From: Chryseobacterium fluminis
GTDB lineage: Bacteria > Bacteroidota > Bacteroidia > Flavobacteriales > Weeksellaceae
Reading direction: 5' to 3'
NCBI RefSeq assembly: GCF_026314945.1
Contig: NZ_CP111121.1
Span: 3,038,001 to 3,102,000, forward strand
DNA length: 64,000 nt
Part shown: one piece after another, positions 25,593 to 32,607 of the stretch
Layout: every line of letters begins with the position of its first letter
How positions within the stretch are numbered: position 1 is the stretch's first letter
The notes under the pieces: generated by a model
Databases searched by the model: none
The model's input: only the letters and a program-made list of their open reading frames with translations
Told to the model about the DNA's origin: nothing
Position numbers and translations under genes: made by a program

Positions 25593-26010
25593 AATTAGTT
25601 TTTAATTTTAGTATTAAATTTTCTACCTTATTATTTGCGGCTTCTTTAAAATCTTTTCCTATAAAAACTTTGATTACTATAATATTCCCGACAATGGCCT
25701 GATTGAATGTTTCCAATTCTTCAGAAGGAACCCACATTTCATTATGATTTCTTGCTCCTACATTTTGTGATGGATACTGGTTGGCTACTTCTTCCAAAAC
25801 TTCAAATCGGGTTACAAAGCCCAAATAATTTCCCGCTTCATCCCTTGTATTCCATTTTTCTGCAATTTCAGATGCATAATCTTCATCTAAGACCGGATAA
25901 AAAATAGGCTGCCATTCCAATCTTGGCGGAAATTTTCTGTAATTACTTTCGATAATTAAAATCATTTCCTTTTCTCCAACGGGCCTGTATAAGGTTTTTG
26001 TTTTCATCAT
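25582..26010 (-). CDS. Conserved protein of the family labelled 'ADP-ribosylation/crystallin J1'
   Basis: A 142-residue soluble protein. The segment TLYRPVGEKEMILIIESNYRKFPPRLEWQPIFYPVL followed by YASEIAEKWNTRDE is typical of a small bacterial family that databases often label ADP-ribosylation/crystallin J1. The label is historical; I see none of the ARH catalytic motifs, so real activity is unknown. Fixed association with the PARG-like and DUF4291 genes (11-base overlap with the former) suggests a partner or substrate-adaptor role in ADP-ribose chemistry. Confidence 0.72.
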   Translation of the reverse strand: MMKTKTLYRPVGEKEMILIIESNYRKFPPRLEWQPIFYPVLDEDYASEIAEKWNTRDEAGNYLGFVTRFEVLEEVANQYPSQNVGARNHNEMWVPSEELETFNQAIVGNIIVIKVFIGKDFKEAANNKVENLILKLKTNYDK

Positions 26011-26129
26011 TCCTGTTTTGATAATTTAATGTCTCCTGTTTTTAATGTAAAGTTTTTTGCCAGTCTTTTTACTGATTTTAAAGTCGCAAGGCAAAGTTCA
26101 CAGGCTATTCTGAATTTCGAATAATTGAT

Positions 26130-26609
26130 TCATTCAAGATCATAAATATATACTTCCACTTCATTTTTCAGTAAAGTTCTTTCAATAATTGGTTCGATTT
26201 CTTCCCATGTTCCGCCTGCCAGACCACAACCGATTCGAGGCATATGTATACTCGCGTTCATTTCGAAAGCTCCAACAGAAAGCTTTTCTAAACACTTTTC
26301 AACAGCTTCATACCGAATCGGCGGAACTTTTTTTGAATGGGTGGTAATTTTATGCTGACCAATCATATTGCATACCCAGATAGTTTCTTCAACCTGAACC
26401 ATCTGAATTTCACCAAGACAGAAATTTCCCCCACGTTTAAACCATTTTCTATATTCGTTTTCAGGATCGGACCACCGATTGGAAATGGCCTTCACAAAAC
26501 CTTTTCCCCAACCTCCGATATCATTGCAGATATGGGCAACGATCTTCTTTCCTTCTGTTTGTGGACTGGTAGCGTCTCCTCTTATATATTGTATTGTTTT
26601 CATGGTCAA
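26130..26609 (-). CDS. Macrodomain protein, TARG1/Appr-1''-P-processing type
   Basis: A 159-residue macrodomain with IRGDATSP (residues 9-16), IVAHICNDIGGWGKGFVKAIS and the C-terminal loop HMPRIGCGLAGGTWEEIEP. It resembles human TARG1/OARD1 and ADP-ribose-1''-phosphate phosphatase relatives. In TARG1 the catalytic Asp follows GCGL; here that position is Ala131, so a TARG1-type lysine-aspartate mechanism is unlikely, while ADP-ribose binding should be retained. It is separated from the genes on both sides by about 100 bases. Either of the first two Met codons (26609, 26603) could be the start. Confidence 0.88.
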   Translation of the reverse strand: MTMKTIQYIRGDATSPQTEGKKIVAHICNDIGGWGKGFVKAISNRWSDPENEYRKWFKRGGNFCLGEIQMVQVEETIWVCNMIGQHKITTHSKKVPPIRYEAVEKCLEKLSVGAFEMNASIHMPRIGCGLAGGTWEEIEPIIERTLLKNEVEVYIYDLE

Positions 26610-26654
26610 TTATTATCTGATTTGACTACAGCCAGCAAATCTATTATTCTGAAA

Positions 26655-26670
26655 ATGGGCTAAAGCCCAT
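26655..26670. repeat. Palindrome ATGGGCTAAAGCCCAT, probable dispersed repeat and terminator of the PurA-like operon
   Basis: A 6-base-arm hairpin followed on the minus strand by TTTTC, 36 bases after the PurA-like stop. The words CTAAAGCCCATTCCTATTGAT resemble a short intergenic repeat of Chryseobacterium-like genomes; a diverged relative (CCAAAGCCCATCC...CTATTGAT) is at 30356-30412. Confidence 0.45.
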
Positions 26671-26705
26671 TCCTATTGATAAATGATTGCTTTCATGATT
26701 TAAAT

Positions 26706-27791
26706 TTAATCAAAATCTTGCTTACCTATTCTTTTAAAATCTTTTGAATAAGGCGAATAAGATCCAAAAATCTTGTCAAATGTCACTTTAAGTTTTTGTA
26801 TTTGAAATGTTTCCTCCAACTGATCCAGACAGGTTATCACCAAATTTTTCTTTTGGGCAACACCATAGGCCTGATCTGATTTTAAGGCATAATTCAGCAA
26901 ATCATAATCTAAATCTCCGAAGCGTAAATCCTTTTGAAATTCATTGAATGTGCAGGTTTCTTCTTCATTATTTTTTAAAGTCAGTTCATTTTCATTACTC
27001 ATCCATCCGCTTCCATGGCGGGTCGAGTAGCATCTTGTCACATAAAATATTTCGATATCTTCAATTTTCAGCAGACGGCATATTTCACAGGCATTTTTTG
27101 AAGTGGTGCTGGCGTATGTCACATTGGGAAAAACCCCATGATCCATATCCAGTAAAATTCCCTGGCTTCCTTCAAAGATAAGATGATCATAGGATTTTAA
27201 ATACTCGTAGCCTTCTATTTTCCAATCGATTTCATCCACTGCTTCGAAAAAGTCCTCTAGAGCATTTTCAATGTCTTTTCCGTCTTCGAAACCATAATAA
27301 TGGGCAATTCCCTTTAATTTTTCGATCAGCATCGTTCGTGGAGCGATTAAATCGACCGCAAATAATTTAAACGGACTTTCATTTCTCTTCATCGTCGCTC
27401 CTACTCCTTTCCCGCAGGTTCCGTGTTCTAAGTTTTTTACATTTTTTCTGTTGTATAAAACATCAAAAGGGGTGGTTACTTTCGCGAGAGGATGGATATA
27501 CAGTTCCACACTTCCGTTTTTCTGAATGAGCTCTTTTCTTTCATTGAACAAAAACGTCGGATGAATCGTGCACTGTTCCGAGAAATAAGAAGGCAGACCG
27601 CGCAGCGCACCACTCGCAAAACTGGAATGAATATGCTTTTTGTCGCCAATCATCACCGTATGCGCTGCCTGTTGGCCTCCGGAAAACCGAATTACAATAG
27701 ATTCAGGATGCTGCTGAGCCAGAAAATCGGTGGTGATTCCTTTTCCTTCGTCACCAAATCCCAAGCCTATAACTATTTTTGCTGATTTCAT
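26706..27791 (-). CDS. Short, divergent adenylosuccinate synthetase (PurA-like)
   Basis: A 361-residue homologue of PurA, which joins aspartate to IMP using GTP. Retained features: GDEGKG with the catalytic Asp14, the catalytic His44, the HGTCGKGVGATMKR segment (PurA GTTGRGIGP), EGSQGILLDMDHGVFP, and the CYSTRHGSG arginine loop. Differences: GGHNAGHT is GGQQAAHT here, the Lys of the guanine-reading TKLD motif is Cys (ITCLD), and about 70 C-terminal residues of normal PurA are missing. The start is one base after the vWA gene, so they are coupled. Position within an ADP-ribose gene block argues for a specialised nucleotide reaction rather than AMP synthesis. Confidence 0.85.
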   Translation of the reverse strand: MKSAKIVIGLGFGDEGKGITTDFLAQQHPESIVIRFSGGQQAAHTVMIGDKKHIHSSFASGALRGLPSYFSEQCTIHPTFLFNERKELIQKNGSVELYIHPLAKVTTPFDVLYNRKNVKNLEHGTCGKGVGATMKRNESPFKLFAVDLIAPRTMLIEKLKGIAHYYGFEDGKDIENALEDFFEAVDEIDWKIEGYEYLKSYDHLIFEGSQGILLDMDHGVFPNVTYASTTSKNACEICRLLKIEDIEIFYVTRCYSTRHGSGWMSNENELTLKNNEEETCTFNEFQKDLRFGDLDYDLLNYALKSDQAYGVAQKKNLVITCLDQLEETFQIQKLKVTFDKIFGSYSPYSKDFKRIGKQDFD

Positions 27792-27792
27792 T

Positions 27793-28653
27793 TTAATACA
27801 TTTGAATGTGATCTGATCCTCCTGTAGTTCCGTTTGATCGATTTGTAAAAGAATCTTTGAACCTGCTGCATACTACTTCTTTAATTACTTTAGGAACATC
27901 TCTGTAATCTTCTATAGACAGACAGTTCTGTCCCAACAGATCTTTCCAGCCTTTGTCTGCATTCACTGCCTGACCGGAATGTAAAACACTGATGTGAAAA
28001 ACTTCGTATTTTTTTTGTGCTTCTGCCAGTAATTCAGTGTGCTTAAAAGTCTGCTGACCCGTTCCCATAATTTCCCTGATTGCAGAAGCCGGAAGTGTTT
28101 TGAGACAGGGTTCGTCACCTACGGTGAACAGTAATCCTTTCTGGTTTCTCTTTTCAAATGCATCTGTTTGGGTATGAAAGGCGGCAAAATACCATGCCAA
28201 CAAATAACTTTCACCGGCATTGCCTCCGCCTCCGGATTCGATATACGTCCTCGTTAACCACATATCCAGCTCTTCATCTCCGGATTCAAACTGACCCACC
28301 TGCAGAGGATAGCCATCACATTCATGATCTCCGATTCCCAGGAATAAAAGTGCCGGATCGGGAACGCCGCCCTGGATAATTCCGCCCATCAGTTTCGGAA
28401 GTCCTTCCTGAATAAGATCATAAGGAATATGTCCCATGCTTCCGGTCACATCCAGTCCTAAAATAATAGGAACTGAATTCGGATGAACTTCAGAATCTCG
28501 CGACTCCCTGAAGGAAATACCCATGGGGTTCATCGATTCGTGTGCCTTTCTTTCCGCGTTCTGTGTAAAGATTTCAGCTGCAGATTTTGATGCATATCCT
28601 GCTTTTTTTGCTCTGTCATAACGAGCGTCCATATCATATCTTGTACTTCCCAT
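27793..28653 (-). CDS. von Willebrand factor A-like protein
   Basis: A 286-residue soluble protein with a vWA fold. The metal-ion-dependent adhesion site appears as DVTGSMG (residues about 69-75), followed by GIGDHECDGYPLQVGQF and a glycine-rich ESGGGGNAGESYLL segment; the GDEPC segment near 178 may complete the site. No signal peptide or membrane helix, so it acts in the cytoplasm, probably as a metal-dependent assembly or adaptor factor. It is encoded between a small partner (3-base gap) and the PurA-like enzyme (1-base gap), which implies a shared complex or pathway. Function unknown. Confidence 0.78.
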   Translation of the reverse strand: MGSTRYDMDARYDRAKKAGYASKSAAEIFTQNAERKAHESMNPMGISFRESRDSEVHPNSVPIILGLDVTGSMGHIPYDLIQEGLPKLMGGIIQGGVPDPALLFLGIGDHECDGYPLQVGQFESGDEELDMWLTRTYIESGGGGNAGESYLLAWYFAAFHTQTDAFEKRNQKGLLFTVGDEPCLKTLPASAIREIMGTGQQTFKHTELLAEAQKKYEVFHISVLHSGQAVNADKGWKDLLGQNCLSIEDYRDVPKVIKEVVCSRFKDSFTNRSNGTTGGSDHIQMY

Positions 28654-28656
28654 AAC

Positions 28657-28992
28657 TTAAAATTTTTTGCCAAATAAATATTCAAATCTTGCTTTGGTCA
28701 CCTCCAGCTGAATATTTAAATTTCTGATGATTAATGATAACTCTATGTCTTTCTGAACGAATGCTTCCGGCTGAAAATCAGCGAATGTCAGACTGTTTCT
28801 GTCTAAAGGACTGATGTCGGTCAGACCTTCCTGTTCTCTTTCCAGTCTTTTGATTTTCAGTTCGATATCTTCCACTCTCCGCCTGTAAAGCAGCGCGGCA
28901 TCTTCTCCGATAATGTGGGCACGGTCTTCTCTGATCTGGTCATTATTTCTCTGTAATGACTCGATGAATCTGGGTTTTAGGTCTTTTTCCAT
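28657..28992 (-). CDS. Small helical protein, first gene of the vWA-PurA-like operon
   Basis: A 111-residue charged protein dominated by predicted helix: ALLYRRRVEDIELKIKRLEREQEGL and IELSLIIRNLNIQLEVTKARFEYLFG have coiled-coil-like spacing. I do not recognise a family. It starts 14 bases after a candidate operator (29006-29020) shared with the NADAR and nrtR-like genes, so it probably opens a three-gene operon with the vWA and PurA-like genes. Confidence 0.65.
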   Translation of the reverse strand: MEKDLKPRFIESLQRNNDQIREDRAHIIGEDAALLYRRRVEDIELKIKRLEREQEGLTDISPLDRNSLTFADFQPEAFVQKDIELSLIIRNLNIQLEVTKARFEYLFGKKF

Positions 28993-29005
28993 AATTCATT
29001 ATTTT

Positions 29006-29020
29006 GTGTTATTTTTACGC
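29006..29020 (-). promoter_or_regulatory. Candidate operator 1 of the ADP-ribose regulon
   Basis: Minus-strand GCGTAAAAATAACAC, fitting GYGTA-N5-AACRC. It lies 14 bases before the start of the helical-protein gene, and TAAATTAG, a weak TAnnTTTG-like element, adjoins it at 29020-29027. Confidence 0.55.
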
Positions 29021-29059
29021 TAATTTAAAAACGCATGGTTGTACTTTATTGTAACCGTA

Positions 29060-29608
29060 TTATTTTTTAGAATACATGACGTCTGTTCTTAAAACATATT
29101 TTAAACCGGAGATCAATGTTTTTCCCTCATGTCTCAGGGGATGATAAAAAACCAATGCAGAACCTTTCTTGGGATTAACGGTAAACAGATTTTCAAATTC
29201 TGTTTCTCCGCCTTCAAAATCATCATTCAGATATATTAAAAAAGTATAAAAACTTTTCTCATTTTCATTTCTGATGTAGCTCCCGTCCCGATGCATTTTG
29301 AATCTCTGTCCTGCAGAATATTTATAAATTCTGAACATTTCATTAAAATCCAGAAGATTATAATTTTGGTGGGTCTGAGGAAGAAATTCAGCTGCTTTAC
29401 GAAAGAGGGTTTCAGCTAAATCATGATCAAAAACCATCAGACGATCATTGTTCCGGATTCCCTTACTCATCATCTGCCGGCCTCCCATATTGATTTTTGC
29501 TTCTTCAAAGATTTTATCTTTTGTCAATTCAATATAATGATCGCATTCTCTATCGGTCAGAAAATTTTCAATTACGAAGATCTGTGGATGCAATTCTGTT
29601 TTTTTCAT
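29060..29608 (-). CDS. 2-oxoglutarate/Fe(II)-dependent oxygenase (prolyl 4-hydroxylase-like)
   Basis: A 182-residue double-stranded beta-helix enzyme. Iron ligands are His and Asp in KMHRDGSY (near residue 110) and a distal His in HPLRHEGKTL (near 159); a Lys/Arg shortly after (SGLKYVLRTD) should bind 2-oxoglutarate. Context FLIYLNDDFEGGETEF is typical of the P4Hc/PKHD family. The substrate is unknown. Only 30 bases separate it from the NADAR gene upstream, so it is probably transcribed from the NADAR promoter. Confidence 0.85.
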   Translation of the reverse strand: MKKTELHPQIFVIENFLTDRECDHYIELTKDKIFEEAKINMGGRQMMSKGIRNNDRLMVFDHDLAETLFRKAAEFLPQTHQNYNLLDFNEMFRIYKYSAGQRFKMHRDGSYIRNENEKSFYTFLIYLNDDFEGGETEFENLFTVNPKKGSALVFYHPLRHEGKTLISGLKYVLRTDVMYSKK

Positions 29609-29638
29609 GATGAGTAGGTTGTGTTATACTGTGTGATT

Positions 29639-30181
29639 TTATCCTTTAAATTCATCTCTTACTTCCATTAGAGCAAATCCCAGTAAGTTTTCACCGTTCC
29701 ACAATAGTGGGTTTTCAGCTCTTGAATCAGATTCCAGCATTCCGATTCCCCAGATTTTATCATACGGACTCGCTTCTACCAGAATTTTATTATTTGTAGA
29801 TAAAAGAAATTCTCCAAACTTTTCGTTCTGCGAAAACTTCAGCAGATTTCCCTGTTTTACGATTTCATATTTATGCTCATCCCAGATTTTAGGATCAAAA
29901 TTTCTTACTTTTCTGCCTAAGCTTTTAGCCTGATTCGGAGAACTGGCCTGCACTATTTTATCTAAAATTTCCTCATCATTGAATAATTTCGCTTTTCCGG
30001 CCATCATATAATGTTCAGCTGTTTTATACCTTGTTCCGTTTTCGGTAAACTCCAAAGGAAACCACTGGCTGAAACAGGCTTTTGTAATTTCATCTTTTAC
30101 CGTATGTCCCCAGAAGAATAAAAATTTTAATTTTTCCTTTTTTTGAAACCGTTCAGTGATATTTTTTACTGTGTATTCCAT
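29639..30181 (-). CDS. NADAR family protein (YbiA/DUF1768)
   Basis: A 180-residue NADAR domain (FFWGHTVKDEITKACFSQWFPLEF, YKTAEHYMMAGKAKLF, EASPYDKIWGIG). NADAR enzymes cleave N-glycosidic bonds of ADP-ribose-like compounds; relatives act on riboflavin intermediates or reverse guanine ADP-ribosylation of DNA. I place the start at 30181 rather than an in-frame ATG at 30202, because the -7 element TACATTTG (30200-30207) and the candidate operator (30186-30200) occupy the interval; the longer form would begin inside the promoter. The gene has its own promoter and leads the oxygenase gene. Confidence 0.9.
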   Translation of the reverse strand: MEYTVKNITERFQKKEKLKFLFFWGHTVKDEITKACFSQWFPLEFTENGTRYKTAEHYMMAGKAKLFNDEEILDKIVQASSPNQAKSLGRKVRNFDPKIWDEHKYEIVKQGNLLKFSQNEKFGEFLLSTNNKILVEASPYDKIWGIGMLESDSRAENPLLWNGENLLGFALMEVRDEFKG

Positions 30182-30185
30182 GATT

Positions 30186-30200
30186 GCGTTATTATTACAC
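30186..30200 (-). promoter_or_regulatory. Candidate operator 2, at the NADAR promoter
   Basis: Minus-strand GTGTAATAATAACGC (GYGTA-N5-AACRC). It begins on the last base of the -7 element and ends 4 bases before the start codon, so a bound protein would block transcription initiation. Confidence 0.65.
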
Positions 30201-30232
30201 AAATGTAGAAAATTATGATTTTATCTTCCAAA
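30200..30232 (-). promoter_or_regulatory. Promoter of the NADAR gene
   Basis: Minus-strand TTTG (30229-30232), 21-base spacer, TACATTTG (30200-30207). Confidence 0.7.
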
Positions 30233-30239
30233 TTAATTT

Positions 30240-30254
30240 GTGTTAATTTTACAC
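30240..30254 (-). promoter_or_regulatory. Candidate operator 3, upstream of the NADAR promoter
   Basis: Minus-strand GTGTAAAATTAACAC, the most symmetrical copy of the GYGTA-N5-AACRC element. Located 8 bases upstream of the TTTG element, 40 bases from operator 2, allowing cooperative binding or looping. Confidence 0.6.
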
Positions 30255-30577
30255 TAATAGTGGTAATAATTTGATTTACAGTGCCTAAAATTTTATTTAA
30301 TTGAGATCTAAATATTCAAAGATCTTTCACGAATTATTTATATTTATACATTTTGGCCAAAGCCCATCCGATATGCTTAAATAAGAGCCTACTGGATCCC
30401 GCTTCTATTGATGCAAAATTGTATTATTCAAAGCAAATTTCAACTCATCTGTCACTTTGCATCAGAAAAATCTCAACAGATTTAATTTACCTTTCATTCC
30501 TATTCCTTCCATTCAGAATAACAGGAAATTTTTTTTTGTGAAAAGTTGTGTGAAAGTCCGGGATATTTATGATTGAA

Positions 30578-31273
30578 TTATTTGATTTCGAAGTAAAACC
30601 CTTGTTCTTCTAATTCCTTGTATTTTTCCTGATTGAAGGTAAATAACTTTCCGGGTCTGCCACTGCCTTCCTTTTTCAGAGTATTCGTATCATTCAAGAG
30701 CCCGTAACTCATTATTTTCTTGCGGAAATTCCGACGGTCGATATCCTGTCCAATTATGGTTTTGTAAAGGTTTTCCAGGTCCGAAAAAAGAAATTCTTCG
30801 TTCAGGAGATTAAAGCCAATCGGCTGAAACTGAATTTTTGTCCGAAGTCTTTTTAAAGCAAGGTCAATAATGGTCTGATGGTCGAAAGCAAGCTTCGGAA
30901 GCTTATTGATACTGAACCATTGGGCGTCATCTGCATCAGAATCGGCAAAAAGTTCGTGGTAAGAGGGATTGACAAGTCCCAAATAGGCTATAGAAACCAC
31001 ACGGTTCCGGGGATCCCGGCCTACATTTCCAAAAGTATAGAGCTGTTCCAGAAAATCCGGTTTTATGCCCGCTTCTTCACACAGTTCTCTTCTTACGGCA
31101 TCATCCAGATTTTCATCATCCAGAACCAGACCGCCCGGCAATGCCCAGCCCCCTTTAAAAGGCTCTATATTCCTTTTTATGAGAAGAACCTGAAGGTCTT
31201 TTTTATCAAAATATCCGAAAATAACTGCGTCTACAGCAACTTTTATATCCTGTAATTTTTTTGGAGGCTCCAT
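30578..31273 (-). CDS. NrtR-like Nudix transcription regulator
   Basis: A 231-residue protein with an N-terminal Nudix domain (residues about 8-140) and a C-terminal winged-helix region (about 150-225), the architecture of NrtR regulators of NAD metabolism, which sense ADP-ribose or related compounds. The Nudix box GGLVLDDENLDDAVRRELCEEAGI (from about residue 47) fits GX5EX7REUXEEXGU fully, so the domain may also hydrolyse its ligand. The gene has a good promoter with a candidate operator at its start, indicating autoregulation. It is the outermost gene of the ADP-ribose block. Confidence 0.88.
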   Translation of the reverse strand: MEPPKKLQDIKVAVDAVIFGYFDKKDLQVLLIKRNIEPFKGGWALPGGLVLDDENLDDAVRRELCEEAGIKPDFLEQLYTFGNVGRDPRNRVVSIAYLGLVNPSYHELFADSDADDAQWFSINKLPKLAFDHQTIIDLALKRLRTKIQFQPIGFNLLNEEFLFSDLENLYKTIIGQDIDRRNFRKKIMSYGLLNDTNTLKKEGSGRPGKLFTFNQEKYKELEEQGFYFEIK

Positions 31274-31284
31274 TGTGTTAATTT

Positions 31285-31299
31285 GCGTTGTGAATACAC
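31285..31299 (-). promoter_or_regulatory. Candidate operator 4, at the nrtR-like promoter
   Basis: Minus-strand GTGTATTCACAACGC (GYGTA-N5-AACRC). As at the NADAR promoter it begins exactly on the last base of the -7 element; 11 bases remain to the start codon. A further half-site GTGTTAA (plus strand) lies at 31275-31281. Confidence 0.65.
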
Positions 31300-31330
31300 A
31301 AAGTTAAGCTTTAGAATAAACAATATCAAA
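31299..31330 (-). promoter_or_regulatory. Promoter of the nrtR-like gene
   Basis: Minus-strand TTTG (31327-31330), 20-base spacer, TAACTTTG (31299-31306), a full match to the Bacteroidota primary promoter. Confidence 0.72.
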
Positions 31331-31487
31331 CTTTAAAGGGAGAAACTTTATTTTTTTAAATGTCTGATTCCAAATCATCACCATAATGATCGTATTGCAT
31401 TTGGGTCTTACAAAATATTTAAGCATTAATACGAAGAAATAATTTGCAATTATTAGACTGATTTGAGTGAACAATTTATACGGATTA

Positions 31488-32558
31488 TTATAACTTAATT
31501 AAGCTTTTCTTTATATATTCTGCTTTATTACTATCTTCAATTACTTCCTGTTTTACTGGAATACCCTGAAAGATGTAGTCTTTGTTTTTTAGATAAAATT
31601 CATCTTTTACTAATTGCGAATCCAGATCTGGAAGGCCAATACGCTTTCTGCTTTCATTAATTTTTGCAACCATCCGAATCGCTTTTTCATTTCTTTTTTC
31701 CGGAAAGAACCAAACATGAACAAAACAACATTCAGTATGTGCAGTGTTACTTACGACCTGATCTTTTAAAGGTTTATCAGTGCCGTTGCTGGTTGCGAAT
31801 CCCATTATATTGAAATGTAGAGACGAAAAACTATTTGTACCATTGTTAAGGTCATAAAGAAAAGCTGCATTTTGAGGGCTTATTTTACCGTTATTTAAAG
31901 CTTTATCTAATGACTCAGAAAAGTTAACCTTTTGTGAACTATAAATATTAGTGGCCAATTGATGCCAAATGATAAGGTAAAATTTCTGTAACACAATATC
32001 GGATTTGTCGCCTATACCAATATTATATTCATTTGGAAATCCCTTATTGTCTATCAGCTTTAATAAATTTAGGGATGCAATACTATCGCTATTAGCTATT
32101 TCCTTTTGATATTTTGCATAATCTCCATTGGAAAGCTTCCTATTCTCCTGATCAATAGAATTTAGAGAATCCAGAGTCTTTTTGTAGGCTAAATCAATTT
32201 TTATATCGCATTTATCTATCTGTTTTTCCAATCCTTTAAAGTTATTGATGACAAAACTTTTGTCAAACGGATAACCCAGGCACTTTAATGCTTTAAATTG
32301 AGAATATGAATTCTTAGCATCGCCAGCCTTTAAGGCTGCCTGCATTGAGTTATAAAGATCCTTCGCCTGAGGACGATCAAGAATTTTGAATGCCTGCTTA
32401 TAAAGGTCATTTGCATCAGACAGTCTACTATCTACAATAGCAAGCTCCGCTTTGTTTATTAATTCATAATATCTTATTAAATCTTTATTTTTAAGCTCAA
32501 TGGTTTGAGAAAAAAAAGAGTCAGATATTAATATCAGTATCAGTAATAAATATTTCAT
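31488..32558 (-). CDS. Secreted hypothetical protein
   Basis: A 356-residue protein with a signal peptide (MKYLLLILILISDSFFSQ). The N-terminal part (residues about 28-100, YYELINKAELAIVDSRLSDANDLYKQAF) has TPR-like helix spacing; the middle is helical and a C-terminal segment AHTECCFVHVWFFPEKRNEKAI carries an adjacent Cys pair. No family recognised. It follows the repeat-protein gene after 49 bases and could be part of the same transcript. Confidence 0.6.
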   Translation of the reverse strand: MKYLLLILILISDSFFSQTIELKNKDLIRYYELINKAELAIVDSRLSDANDLYKQAFKILDRPQAKDLYNSMQAALKAGDAKNSYSQFKALKCLGYPFDKSFVINNFKGLEKQIDKCDIKIDLAYKKTLDSLNSIDQENRKLSNGDYAKYQKEIANSDSIASLNLLKLIDNKGFPNEYNIGIGDKSDIVLQKFYLIIWHQLATNIYSSQKVNFSESLDKALNNGKISPQNAAFLYDLNNGTNSFSSLHFNIMGFATSNGTDKPLKDQVVSNTAHTECCFVHVWFFPEKRNEKAIRMVAKINESRKRIGLPDLDSQLVKDEFYLKNKDYIFQGIPVKQEVIEDSNKAEYIKKSLIKL

Positions 32559-32607
32559 CAGATAAAGCGAAATAAAGCCGTCTCATTTAGAATGACACGG
32601 TTTTATT

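Larger units (their letters stand above)
30182..30577. other. 396-base regulatory and repeat-bearing region
   Basis: Contains the NADAR promoter and two candidate operators (30186-30254), then a stretch at 30341-30412 resembling the dispersed GCCCATTC repeat seen at 26655. No convincing gene. The AT-rich remainder up to the nrtR-like stop shows nothing recognisable. Confidence 0.45.

Noticed and set aside
29621..29635. GTGTTATACTGTGTG before the 2OG oxygenase gene as a fifth operator
   Set aside because: Only one half matches GYGTA-N5-AACRC or its complement; the gene is probably driven from the NADAR promoter.
30353..30541. 62-codon open frame near the NADAR promoter
   Set aside because: It overlaps repeat-like DNA and lacks protein-like composition.
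20595..31273. The ADP-ribose block as a prophage remnant, since NADAR, PurA-like and 2OG oxygenase genes also occur in phages
   Set aside because: No capsid, tail, terminase, integrase or lysis gene is present, and the genes are long, intact and regulated by chromosomal-type promoters.
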